A DNA stretch of 10,757 nt from a bacterium (GTDB taxonomy: Bacteria > JACRDZ01 > JAQUKH01), in assembly GCA_028719205.1 (NCBI GenBank), contig JAQUKH010000052.1:1-10757 (forward strand). The letters are read 5' to 3'. The notes beneath the pieces are model-generated. The model was not told the origin of the DNA. It saw nothing but the letters and a program-made list of their open reading frames with translations, and did not search any database. Position 1 is the first letter of the stretch. Every line of letters begins with the position of its first letter. A program made the translations under genes and the position numbers. Of the stretch, positions 1-7,311 are shown piece by piece.

Positions 1-75
1 CGCGATAGCAATTAAAACCGCAAAAACAAGGCCCATAACGCCTAAACCTATAACCGCACTTAAAAAAGAATCCAA
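1..75 (-). CDS. rnfB: RnfB, N-terminal fragment (cut by window edge)
   Basis: Only the first 25 codons are present; the gene continues beyond position 1. The frame opens with TTG at 75-73 and reads MDSFLSAVIGLGVMGLVFAV and onward, a single hydrophobic helix typical of the RnfB N-terminus. RnfB is the ferredoxin-type subunit of the Rnf complex: it has a membrane anchor followed by several 4Fe-4S clusters, and is thought to take electrons from ferredoxin. The start is chosen because a strong GGGAG ribosome site lies at 86-82, six bases upstream, and no ATG is available there. The gene begins 14 bases after the rnfA stop and completes the order CDGEAB. The cluster-binding part cannot be seen, so the name rests on position and the anchor helix. 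Confidence 0.82.
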   Translation of the reverse strand, partial: MDSFLSAVIGLGVMGLVFAVLIAIA

Positions 76-89
76 TTAAAACTCCCTTC

Positions 90-683
90 TTACAATCCAA
101 ACAAATGGCTGAATCCTAACAACGCCAGCGACATTAAACTCGCGGTAAAAAAGGCGATAGGATATCCTAAAAAATATTTAGGGATCGGAGCGGTACGCAT
201 CCGTTCTCTCAGAGTTGATAACAAAACTATTGATAACGTGTACCCGCATGATACGCCTAAACTATATACAACATTTTTAACAAAACTCAATTTATAATCG
301 ATCCCCAGAAAAGCAGCCGCTAATACGGCGCAATTAGTGGTGATTAAAGGAAGGTATATCCCTAAACTCCTGTATAAAACAGGCAGATTCTTTCTAATAT
401 ACATTTCCTCGAGCTGGACAAGTGTAGCGATAACCAATATAAAAACAGTAGTCCTTAAGAACAAAAGGTTGAAAGGTTCAAGAAAATAATGAAAGAAGAT
501 CCATGTCACGCTTGAGGACATGATCATTACGAATATAACAGCCATCCCCATTCCAAGGGCGGTTTCAGTTTCATTTGACAGCCCGAAAAAAGAACAAAGC
601 GCGATAAAACGGATAAGTAAAATGTTATTGATAATACAGGCACTCAGAAAAATCATAAAAAGATTCATATCATTAGAGATCAT
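90..683 (-). CDS. rnfA: Rnf electron transport complex subunit RnfA
   Basis: This is an integral membrane subunit of the ferredoxin:NAD+ oxidoreductase (Rnf), homologous to NqrE/RsxA. The 197-residue product has the family's usual length and about six hydrophobic helices. Two cysteines sit in conserved contexts: Cys30 (IALCSFFG) and Cys118 (LITTNCAV). In structures of Rnf and Na+-NQR the equivalent pair, with the pair in RnfE/NqrD, holds an intramembrane 2Fe-2S cluster that passes electrons across the membrane; that role is inferred here. The motifs ETALGMGMAV and GIYLPLITTNCAVL are diagnostic. The ATG overlaps the rnfE stop as ATGA, and a GGAAGGAG ribosome site lies just upstream, which supports this start over Met6. 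Confidence 0.95.
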   Translation of the reverse strand: MISNDMNLFMIFLSACIINNILLIRFIALCSFFGLSNETETALGMGMAVIFVMIMSSSVTWIFFHYFLEPFNLLFLRTTVFILVIATLVQLEEMYIRKNLPVLYRSLGIYLPLITTNCAVLAAAFLGIDYKLSFVKNVVYSLGVSCGYTLSIVLLSTLRERMRTAPIPKYFLGYPIAFFTASLMSLALLGFSHLFGL

Positions 684-1294
684 GAACGCTCCTTCCTTGC
701 ATTAAGCCATTTTTTGAAAGCGAATAAAGAACCCATAACTAAAAACGCGCCCGGAGGCATTATCATAATTAAAGCGGGCCTATAGCTGTCTCCCAAATAA
801 AGCAGTTGATGATTAAGTAATGTTAACGTACCGTTACCAGATATTTCCCTGACTATACCAATAAAAGTTATGACCAGCATATACCCAATGCTCATTCCCA
901 AACCATCCGCTAATGAGTTCATTACTGTATTTTTATAAGCATAGGCTTCAGCCCTGCCGAGAATAATACAATTTACCACGATCAGCGGGACAAATACCCC
1001 GAGATTTTTATAAAGCTCAGGTTGGAACGCATTCATTGAATAATCAATAATAGTAACAAAAGTTGAAATAACGATTATAAAAAGAGGAATACGCAGATCA
1101 TTCGGCACCCATTTCCTTATAAAGGAGATAAAAATATTGGAAAAAATAAGAACAAACGCTAAAGCCAAACTCATTCCAAACGCGTCATTAGCTGAACCGG
1201 AAACAGCCAGAGTCGGGCACAATCCCAGAATTATAACCAGAAGAGGATTTTCTTTCCAAATACCGTTTGTGAACGCGTTCCAGAATTCTTTCAT
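680..1294 (-). CDS. rnfE: Rnf electron transport complex subunit RnfE
   Basis: RnfE is the membrane partner of RnfA, homologous to NqrD/RsxE. The 204-residue product has about six hydrophobic segments and opens with the family signature NPLLVIILGLCPTLAVS. Cys26 in this signature and Cys109 in VPLIVVNCIILGRAEA are the expected second half of the RnfA/RnfE 2Fe-2S site. The inverted-topology resemblance of RnfA and RnfE shows in the matching xPLIxxNC stretches. The start codon overlaps the rnfG stop (ATGA at 1294-1291) and the stop overlaps the rnfA start, suggesting translational coupling across G-E-A. The C-terminal tail is short and basic. Nothing appears broken. Confidence 0.95.
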   Translation of the reverse strand: MKEFWNAFTNGIWKENPLLVIILGLCPTLAVSGSANDAFGMSLALAFVLIFSNIFISFIRKWVPNDLRIPLFIIVISTFVTIIDYSMNAFQPELYKNLGVFVPLIVVNCIILGRAEAYAYKNTVMNSLADGLGMSIGYMLVITFIGIVREISGNGTLTLLNHQLLYLGDSYRPALIMIMPPGAFLVMGSLFAFKKWLNARKERS

Positions 1295-1854
1295 ATTTTT
1301 TCCATTATTTGTTTTTTATATGAAACTATACCATCTCTAACCGCCCTTACCACTGCCTGAGAAGAAATTGTCGCCGCGGTTATCGCGTCAATTTTTCCGT
1401 CATCTTTTTTCAATCTTAATTCAGTTTCGTCTTTCCCGCTGAACTGTTCCTGAAATTTCCGGGTTGTGATCTTCAGCCCTAATCCGGGCGTTTCTCCCTG
1501 ATCAAGTTTAGAAATAGCTATACCGTTCACTTTGCCGTCGGGATTAATTCCAATTGTTATATTTATCGGCCCGTTATATCCCCGGCTTTCTACATTTAAA
1601 ACTGCTCCGACATATTCTCCATTTCCATTATATCCAAGAAAATATTTATTTCCGTCAATTATTTTTTCCTGAAAACGTTCTTCTAAAGCCAAAGGCAAAA
1701 CCTGCTGCCTTTTCCTGTTTTCTTCGGCAAGCCTGTTGATCTCAATTTGTTTCATAGTAACCGTGTTTACCCAGGATAGCAATCCAGCCCCTACAATACA
1801 AAACCCAAATAAAAGCAGGCCGAACTTTATAGTTTTACGCGTAAATTCATTCAT
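1291..1854 (-). CDS. rnfG: Rnf electron transport complex subunit RnfG (FMN-binding)
   Basis: RnfG is the peripheral flavoprotein subunit of Rnf, held by one membrane helix with its FMN domain on the outer face. The 187-residue product has a helix at about residues 11-30 followed by an FMN-binding domain. ETPGLGLK (121-128) and DAITAATISSQAV (156-168) are family hallmarks. Thr162 is the expected site of covalent FMN attachment by an ApbE-type transferase, from the known Dxx(S/T)GAT motif. Here the glycine is replaced by alanine (TAAT), a mild variant. The gene starts 16 bases after the rnfD stop with only a distant AAGGA, so initiation may depend on coupling. No apbE gene is in the window. 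Confidence 0.94.
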   Translation of the reverse strand: MNEFTRKTIKFGLLLFGFCIVGAGLLSWVNTVTMKQIEINRLAEENRKRQQVLPLALEERFQEKIIDGNKYFLGYNGNGEYVGAVLNVESRGYNGPINITIGINPDGKVNGIAISKLDQGETPGLGLKITTRKFQEQFSGKDETELRLKKDDGKIDAITAATISSQAVVRAVRDGIVSYKKQIMEKI

Positions 1855-1870
1855 AATATTTTAAATGTCC

Positions 1871-2827
1871 TTAATGCCCGAAAGTCTTTGGCACTGTAAA
1901 TTTATCGATAGTTGGAACCATTATGTTCATTATCAAAATTGAATAACATACCCCTTCAGGATATCCGCCATAAAATCTTATTAGAACCACCAATAATCCG
2001 CTGAAAATTCCAAAGATCAACCTGCCAAGCGGTGTAACCGGCGAGGTTACATAATCCGTGGCCATAAAAAACGCTCCCAGGAATACCCCTCCCGTGAAAA
2101 TATTAAAAAGCGGGTCTCTTCCTAAAATAAAAGACATTACAAGGACCGTCCCGATAAAAGTAAAAGGAATTCTCCAGTCAATTACTTTTCTGAACAATAA
2201 ATATATGCCGCCTAACAGGATAGCCAGGCATGAAGTCTCTCCAATTGCCCCCCCCCGCATACCCAAAATCAAATTAAACCATACTTCTTTATTGCTGAGT
2301 GATGTTTCTAATCCTTTATACGCAAATCCTTTGATCACTGTTAAAGGAGTAGCGGAAGCAACTGTATCAATTGCCCCGAAAAACGACATTTGTGGTTTAA
2401 TAAAATAAGTCATAGCGGCAGGCCATGATGCCAGAAGTATCGCGCGGCTCGCCAGCGCGGGATTAAAAATATTATAACCCAGGCCGCCGAAAAGATTCTT
2501 AACTATAACGATCGCGGCAACAGCTCCGATCCCGGCGATCCATAAAGGGATACTTGGAGGCAGGCAATATGCCAGAAGGATACCTGTCACAACCGCGCTC
2601 AAGTCATCTACGGTATTCTTTACACCCACTATTTTCTGAATAACCCACTCACTTATAACCGCCATAATTACACATGTTAAGATCACATATAAACTATGTA
2701 TCCCAAAAATATATACACCGGCTATTCCCGCGGGAATAAGCGCGATAATCACATCCAGCATTATTTTCTGCACATTCGCTTTATCTTTAATATGAGGCGA
2801 AACAGAAACATCTAATTGTTGTTCCAT
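1871..2827 (-). CDS. rnfD: Rnf electron transport complex subunit RnfD
   Basis: RnfD is the large membrane subunit, homologous to NqrB, carrying a covalently bound FMN and probably part of the ion path. The 318-residue product is highly hydrophobic with multiple helices. NLFGGLGYNIFNPAL (111-125) and DTVASATPL (154-162) are characteristic, and Thr160 is the expected flavinylation site. The motif reads ASAT instead of the textbook SGAT; substitutions at these two positions are tolerated in RnfD proteins. The C-terminal half keeps GGAIGETS and FFMATDYVTSPVTPLG. The start has a GGAG site eight bases upstream and lies 30 bases after the rnfC stop. An uninterrupted run of nine G on the coding strand lies at 2256-2248 without disturbing the frame. 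Confidence 0.95.
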   Translation of the reverse strand: MEQQLDVSVSPHIKDKANVQKIMLDVIIALIPAGIAGVYIFGIHSLYVILTCVIMAVISEWVIQKIVGVKNTVDDLSAVVTGILLAYCLPPSIPLWIAGIGAVAAIVIVKNLFGGLGYNIFNPALASRAILLASWPAAMTYFIKPQMSFFGAIDTVASATPLTVIKGFAYKGLETSLSNKEVWFNLILGMRGGAIGETSCLAILLGGIYLLFRKVIDWRIPFTFIGTVLVMSFILGRDPLFNIFTGGVFLGAFFMATDYVTSPVTPLGRLIFGIFSGLLVVLIRFYGGYPEGVCYSILIMNIMVPTIDKFTVPKTFGH

Positions 2828-2857
2828 TAAGAGATCTCCAAATTTCGTAAAAAGTCT

Positions 2858-4180
2858 TTATTTGCGGTTTAATAATTCGCTCTTACATCTCAAATGTTCC
2901 AGTTTTTTACCCTTGACAAATCTAATTAACTGGACCAGCGGTATCTTCGCCGGACAGACATAAGCGCAGGAACCGCATTCTATACAATCCTCCGGATTGT
3001 ATTTAAAACCCTCGTTCATCATAAATCTGGCACTGTATAAACCCAGCATATTGGGCATAAGGTGCATAGGGCAAACAGCCACGCAGCGGCCGCACCGGAT
3101 GCAGTTCCTTTCTCTCAAGTCCGGCCTTTCATCCAGGGTCATGGCTAAAATACCAGAGGTTCCTTTAATAACCGGAATATCCAAAGAAAATTGTGATAAT
3201 CCCATCATCGGCCCGCCCATTATCACTTTCCATACATCTTTTTTAAAACCGCCGCATTGGTCAATTATGTCTTTAAAACTGGTTCCGATACGAACCAATA
3301 GATTTCTTTCTGTGGATATACCTGAACCGCATACGGTGATCACCCGTTCCACAAGAGGTTTATTTTCTAAAACCGCGTTCCTTACCGCTACAGCGGTACC
3401 AACATTATCCACTACCACGCCGACATCCAGAGGAAGTTTACAGCTCGGGACCTCGCGGCTTAAAATAACCTTGATCAATTGTTTCTCCGCGCCCTGAGGA
3501 TATTTTGTTTTCAAAACAAAAACCTTATCGCTCCCTTTAACAGCACTTTTTACTTTTTCTATCGCCTTCGGTTTATTATCTTCGATCGCGATATATCCGT
3601 TTTTCGCGCCGACAGCTTTTTTTATTATTTCCAGGCCTTCTATTATCTCATTGGTCCTTTCTATCATCAGCCGGTTATCACATGTCAAATAAGACTCACA
3701 TTCCGCGCCATTTATTATCACAGTATCAACTTTTGTATTACAAGGCGGGCATAATTTTACATGGGTTGGAAATCCGGCGCCGCCTAACCCGACAATCCCG
3801 GCGTCTTTGATCTTCTGCCTGATCTCCTCGGGAGAAAGTTTATCAAGATCATTTTTTTGTGATGTTACCCATTCGTCAGTACCATCTCCCTCGATGGTAA
3901 TACACCATCCGTCACGCAGGATCGGGGATAGACCTTTTTTGATAGATTCGATTTTTCCGGTAATTGAGGAATGGATATTCGCGGAAATAAAGGCCTTGGC
4001 TTCACCTATTTTTTGCCCGGTTTTGACCATATCACCAACGGAAACAACAGGTTCCGCCTGACAGCCTGAGTGCTGCTGTAAAGGGATTACAACCTTTTTC
4101 GGAAGATCAGCCTTTTCGATCGGCTTATCTTTTGTATTTTTTGATTGAGGCGGGTGTATCCCGCCTGAAAATGTGCGCAT
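2858..4180 (-). CDS. rnfC: Rnf electron transport complex subunit RnfC
   Basis: RnfC is the cytoplasmic NADH/NAD+-side subunit of Rnf. The 440-residue product begins MRTFSGGIHPP, the typical RnfC opening, with a barrel-sandwich region (about 30-100). A domain resembling the 51-kDa subunit of complex I follows (about 120-270; GLGGAGFPTH at 131-140 and INGAECESYLTCDNR at 156-170), thought to bind FMN and NAD(H). Next come an SLBB-like stretch and two 4Fe-4S motifs: Cys360/363/366/370 and Cys399/402/405/409. The protein is the short form, without the repetitive C-terminal tail of enterobacterial RsxC. The start is chosen by conservation, since no clear ribosome site precedes it; the deaminase stop is only 16 bases upstream. 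Confidence 0.95.
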   Translation of the reverse strand: MRTFSGGIHPPQSKNTKDKPIEKADLPKKVVIPLQQHSGCQAEPVVSVGDMVKTGQKIGEAKAFISANIHSSITGKIESIKKGLSPILRDGWCITIEGDGTDEWVTSQKNDLDKLSPEEIRQKIKDAGIVGLGGAGFPTHVKLCPPCNTKVDTVIINGAECESYLTCDNRLMIERTNEIIEGLEIIKKAVGAKNGYIAIEDNKPKAIEKVKSAVKGSDKVFVLKTKYPQGAEKQLIKVILSREVPSCKLPLDVGVVVDNVGTAVAVRNAVLENKPLVERVITVCGSGISTERNLLVRIGTSFKDIIDQCGGFKKDVWKVIMGGPMMGLSQFSLDIPVIKGTSGILAMTLDERPDLRERNCIRCGRCVAVCPMHLMPNMLGLYSARFMMNEGFKYNPEDCIECGSCAYVCPAKIPLVQLIRFVKGKKLEHLRCKSELLNRK

Positions 4181-4196
4181 TTTTATCTAAAAGATA

Positions 4197-4661
4197 TCAT
4201 AATTTAAAATTTTTTAATACAACTTTTGCCTCATGCATCATTTCTTCCGCTAACTTATCGGGATATCCGCCTGAAAAGATTACTTCTTTTATTCCCGCGT
4301 TAATTATCATCTTCGCGCATAGCACACACGGCTGGTGCGTGCAATATAATGTTGAACCTTTAATGCTTAAACCGAAAGTCGCCGCCTGAATGATCGCGTT
4401 TTGTTCTCCGTGCAGGCCGCGGCATATTTCATGGCGCTCGCCTGACGGTACCTTCATTTTTTCCCGAAGGCATCCTACTTCTTCACAATGTTTCAAACCC
4501 GATGCGGCCCCGTTATATCCTGTAACCAAAATCCTTTTATCCTTAACCAGAACCGCGCCTACCTTCCTGCGAAGGCACGTGGACCGCTCCGAAACAAAAT
4601 GCGCTATCTTCATAAAATATTCATCCCAGGAAGGGCGAATAGTTTTTTTTATTTTTTTCAT
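4197..4661 (-). CDS. Zinc-dependent dCMP (deoxycytidylate) deaminase family protein
   Basis: This is a cytidine/deoxycytidylate deaminase-fold enzyme, most like the dCMP deaminase/ComEB group that makes dUMP for thymidylate synthesis. The 154-residue product carries the catalytic zinc signature: His84 and Glu86 in LHGEQNAI, then Cys112 and Cys115 in [10 protein letters not shown]. The insert between GYNGAASG and the HGE motif, with Cys59, Cys64, His77 and Cys80, is typical of dCMP deaminases and may hold a structural zinc. The start overlaps the glyA stop as ATGA. Linkage to glyA makes sense, because serine hydroxymethyltransferase supplies methylene-tetrahydrofolate for dUMP methylation. A tRNA- or guanine-specific deaminase is unlikely given the insert, but substrate is not proven by sequence. 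Confidence 0.88.
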   Translation of the reverse strand: MKKIKKTIRPSWDEYFMKIAHFVSERSTCLRRKVGAVLVKDKRILVTGYNGAASGLKHCEEVGCLREKMKVPSGERHEICRGLHGEQNAIIQAATFGLSIKGSTLYCTHQPCVLCAKMIINAGIKEVIFSGGYPDKLAEEMMHEAKVVLKNFKL

Positions 4662-5890
4662 TTATATACCGGAAATTTCTTAACTAAATGTTTAACCTCT
4701 GAAGAAACTTTTTTAAGGACACTATCTTTATCGCTTTTCAAAACCTCATTTATAAGAGACGCTATAATTTTCATCTCTTTTTCTTTCATTCCTCTTGTCG
4801 TCACTGCCGGAGTGCCTATACGTATACCGCTTGTAACGAACGGGCTTCTCATATCTCCGGGAATCCTGTTTTTATTCAAAGTTATACCCGCAAGGTCCAG
4901 TTTTTCTTCCGCGTCTTTACCGGTGATCCCGATATTATTAAGGTCAATAAGCATTAAATGGTTATCCGTTCCTCCTGAAACTAAATTAAAACCGAAATTT
5001 GTCAATTCCGACGCCATTATCTTCGCGTTTTCCACTACCTGTTTTTGATAACTTTTGAAGTTCTTTGCCATTGCCTCTTTAAAACAAACCGCCTTAGCCG
5101 CGATAACATGCATCAGGGGCCCTCCCTGAATACCCGGAAAAACTACTTTATCTACAGCCTCAGAAAATTCTTTACGGCAAAGGATAAATCCGCCGCGCGG
5201 GCCGCGAAGAGTTTTATGCGTTGTCCCCGCTGTCAAATGAACATATGGAACTGAACTTGGATGAACGCCTCCCACGATCAAACCGGCAATATGCGCGATA
5301 TCGGCAAAAAGATAGGCGCCATAACGATCCGCTATTTCCCTGAATTTTTTAAAATCAATGATCCTTGGATATGCCGAAGCGCCGCATATGATCATTTTCG
5401 GGCGATGTTTTTTTGCCATAGCCTCGACCTGGTCAAAATCAATAAATCCGGTCTTAATATCAACACCGTACATTACTGATTTATACAGCTTTCCGGAAAA
5501 ACTGACTGAACTGCCGTGCGTAAGATGGCCGCCATGCGCCAGGTCCATACCTAAAATAGTATCACCCGGCTTAAGCATTGAAAAATAAACCGCCATATTA
5601 GCCTGAGAACCTGAATGGGGCTGCACGTTAACATGTTCCGCGCCGAATAATTTTTGAAGCCTGTCCTGAGCTAATTTTTCAGCTACATCCACAAATTCAC
5701 ATCCGCCGTAATAACGCCTGCCCGGATACCCCTCCGCGTATTTATTCGTCATAACAGAACATTGCGCTTCCATTACAGCTTTGCTTACATAATTTTCAGA
5801 AGCAATAAGAATAAGCTTATCCTCTTCTCTTTTTAATTCTGATTTTATCGCGTTATAAATTTCAGGATCGAATTTTTGTAAAAATGACAT
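4658..5890 (-). CDS. glyA: Serine hydroxymethyltransferase
   Basis: GlyA is a cytoplasmic PLP enzyme interconverting serine plus tetrahydrofolate with glycine plus 5,10-methylene-tetrahydrofolate. The 410-residue length is standard for bacterial enzymes. Visible hallmarks are LIASENYVS (28-36), [14 protein letters not shown] (51-64), [11 protein letters not shown] (88-98), Asp197 and His200 in [10 protein letters not shown], and the Schiff-base Lys226 in [12 protein letters not shown]. The C-terminus keeps [14 protein letters not shown] (354-367). A TGGAG site seven bases before the ATG supports the start. The gene follows rpiB by 16 bases and overlaps the deaminase by four. It provides one-carbon units and glycine, and glycine is a substrate of the purD product in the same transcript. 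Confidence 0.98.
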   Translation of the reverse strand: MSFLQKFDPEIYNAIKSELKREEDKLILIASENYVSKAVMEAQCSVMTNKYAEGYPGRRYYGGCEFVDVAEKLAQDRLQKLFGAEHVNVQPHSGSQANMAVYFSMLKPGDTILGMDLAHGGHLTHGSSVSFSGKLYKSVMYGVDIKTGFIDFDQVEAMAKKHRPKMIICGASAYPRIIDFKKFREIADRYGAYLFADIAHIAGLIVGGVHPSSVPYVHLTAGTTHKTLRGPRGGFILCRKEFSEAVDKVVFPGIQGGPLMHVIAAKAVCFKEAMAKNFKSYQKQVVENAKIMASELTNFGFNLVSGGTDNHLMLIDLNNIGITGKDAEEKLDLAGITLNKNRIPGDMRSPFVTSGIRIGTPAVTTRGMKEKEMKIIASLINEVLKSDKDSVLKKVSSEVKHLVKKFPVYK

Positions 5891-5906
5891 ATTGGCACTC
5901 CACTTT

Positions 5907-6350
5907 TTAATTTTTCTTTTCTATTTCTTCTATCTGGGCAACTCTTTTTTCATGCCGTCCGCCGGAAAAAGAAGTTTTTAACCAGACATTAACAATTTTA
6001 AAAGCCTCTTGTTTATCAAGAAACCTTCCTCCTAAACATAAAAAATTAGCGTTATTATGTTCCCTGGAAAGCCTGGCAATTTCTTCATTATAACATAAAG
6101 CCGCTCTGATTCCATGAACTTTATTCGCTACAATTGACGCGCCTACGCCGGAGCCGCAGATAAATATCCCAAACTGGTTTTCTTTATTCGCGACTGATTT
6201 CGCGGCATTAAAAGTTAAATAAGGATAATCCACTGATTCAGAACTGTTTGTTCCAAAATCGGTGACTTCATACCCTTCGGTTTTTAAAAACTTTTTTAAT
6301 TCCTCTTTTAATTCAAAACCGCCATGGTCCGATCCGATTGCTATACGCAT
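5907..6350 (-). CDS. rpiB: Ribose 5-phosphate isomerase B
   Basis: RpiB interconverts ribose 5-phosphate and ribulose 5-phosphate, supplying ribose for PRPP and nucleotides. The 147-residue product has the RpiB/LacAB fold signatures: GSDHGG (6-11), the catalytic Cys65 in [10 protein letters not shown], His98-Asn99 in [16 protein letters not shown], and the phosphate-contact GGRHEKRV near the end. The frame is open up to an ATG at 6398, adding 16 residues, but the internal ATG at 6350 is preferred. It gives the usual [11 protein letters not shown] opening and has an AGGAG site five bases upstream; the longer form would also overlap the phosphatase gene by 58 bases. With this start the overlap is 10 bases. 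The neighbours, a phosphatase upstream and glyA downstream, match a common Firmicutes-like arrangement. Confidence 0.96.
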   Translation of the reverse strand: MRIAIGSDHGGFELKEELKKFLKTEGYEVTDFGTNSSESVDYPYLTFNAAKSVANKENQFGIFICGSGVGASIVANKVHGIRAALCYNEEIARLSREHNNANFLCLGGRFLDKQEAFKIVNVWLKTSFSGGRHEKRVAQIEEIEKKN

Positions 6351-6790
6351 AATCGCTCCTTTAGTTTTATAACTGCCTCTTTTATTTCCCGAAAACAATT
6401 TTCATAGGCATCGGCATTCCCCAGGTAAGGATCAGCTACTTCTGGATCTAAAACGTCTTTATTGACAAATTTTTTCAATAAAAATGTTTTATTTTTCACC
6501 TTAGGAAAAGAACCGGTTATGTAATCAACATGCTTCTGCCCCATCGTAAGAATTAAATCATATTTATCCAGTAATTTTTCAGTTACCGGCTGGCTTCTGA
6601 ACCCGGAAGGATCAATCCCTTCCAGGATCAACAACCTTTCGCTGTCAAAAGACATCCTGACATTTTGCCACGCGCTTATTCCGGCTGAAGCTGATTCCAC
6701 TCCGGAACAATCTTTTGTATAATGCCCGAAGAGCTTTTCAGCCAAAGGGCTTCTGCAAGTGTTTCCGGTACACACAAATAAAATTTTCAT
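6341..6790 (-). CDS. Low-molecular-weight protein phosphatase (tyrosine or arginine type)
   Basis: The product is a 149-residue cysteine phosphatase of the LMW-PTP fold. The P-loop CTGNTCRSP places the nucleophile at Cys7 and the phosphate-binding Arg at Arg13; the DP pair at Asp120-Pro121 probably supplies the general acid. Thr11 in the loop matches the protein-arginine phosphatase YwlE of Bacillus, where Thr rather than Ile at this position favours phosphoarginine. The rpiB and glyA linkage also matches the ywlE-ywlF-glyA region, so arginine phosphatase activity is plausible but unproven. In-frame GTG (6799) and ATG (6796) starts exist, but 6790 gives the conserved MKILFVCTGN opening. The stretch AAAGAAGTGATG upstream also resembles the anti-Shine-Dalgarno complement with good spacing. 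Confidence 0.88.
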   Translation of the reverse strand: MKILFVCTGNTCRSPLAEKLFGHYTKDCSGVESASAGISAWQNVRMSFDSERLLILEGIDPSGFRSQPVTEKLLDKYDLILTMGQKHVDYITGSFPKVKNKTFLLKKFVNKDVLDPEVADPYLGNADAYENCFREIKEAVIKLKERLCV

Positions 6791-6795
6791 AAACA

Positions 6796-7311
6796 TCACT
6801 TCTTTGTAATCTGCTGCTGTAACTGTTTATCTTTTTCAACAACTTTCTTACTCATATCTTCAATATATTTTATAAGTAATTTTTTAATTTTATCATCTTC
6901 CAGGGCTAAAATTCTAACAGCTAAAAGCGCCGCGTTAGCCGCCCCGCTTTCGCCTATTCCCATACAGCCCACCGGTACACCGCCCGGCATTTGTACGATA
7001 GACATTAAGGCGTCCAGCCCTTTAAGAGGAGAACTTGCTAATGGAACACCTATCACCGGTAAAATTGTGGCAGCCGCGGCTACTCCCGGTAAATGAGCCG
7101 AGCCGCCCGCTCCCGCGATTATTATCTTTAATCCTCTTTTATCCAGGGTTCTTGTGTATTCAACAGTTCTATCAAGCGTCCGATGCGCGGAAGAAACCTT
7201 TACTTCATACGAGATCCCGAATTTATCCAAAACATCCATTGCTGATCTCATTACAGGCAGATCTGAATCACTGCCCATTATTATACTCACTAAAGGTTTT
7301 TCTTTACTCAT
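6796..7311 (-). CDS. purE: 5-(carboxyamino)imidazole ribonucleotide mutase PurE
   Basis: PurE catalyses the carboxylation step of purine synthesis giving CAIR, by rearranging N5-CAIR in class I enzymes. The 171-residue product carries the full family pattern: GSDSDLPVM (13-21), SSAHRT with His43 (40-45), [11 protein letters not shown] with His73 (67-77), and [14 protein letters not shown] (118-131). The C-terminus is a charged helix ending in a glutamine/lysine-rich tail. No purK is present, so whether it takes N5-CAIR or AIR plus CO2 cannot be decided here. The ATG shares one base with the purD stop (TAATG), and an AAGGGG site precedes it. Its stop lies within the alternative upstream starts of the phosphatase gene. 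Confidence 0.97.
   Translation of the reverse strand: MSKEKPLVSIIMGSDSDLPVMRSAMDVLDKFGISYEVKVSSAHRTLDRTVEYTRTLDKRGLKIIIAGAGGSAHLPGVAAAATILPVIGVPLASSPLKGLDALMSIVQMPGGVPVGCMGIGESGAANAALLAVRILALEDDKIKKLLIKYIEDMSKKVVEKDKQLQQQITKK

Noticed and set aside
2058-2408. Plus-strand open frame of 116 codons opposite rnfD
   Set aside because: It lies wholly antisense to a confidently assigned gene, has no recognisable family features and no ribosome site of note; it mirrors the codon pattern of rnfD.
2997-3497. Plus-strand open frame of 166 codons opposite rnfC
   Set aside because: It is antisense to conserved RnfC domains including a cluster motif, and its product shows no coherent domain.
4488-5048. 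Plus-strand open frame of 186 codons opposite the deaminase and glyA
   Set aside because: It spans two real overlapping genes on the other strand, and its hydrophobic product reflects the reverse complement of their codons.
5907-6398. Longer reading of rpiB starting at 6398
   Set aside because: The extra 16 residues precede the universal [11 protein letters not shown] opening and would overlap the phosphatase gene by 58 bases. The ATG at 6350 has its own AGGAG site.
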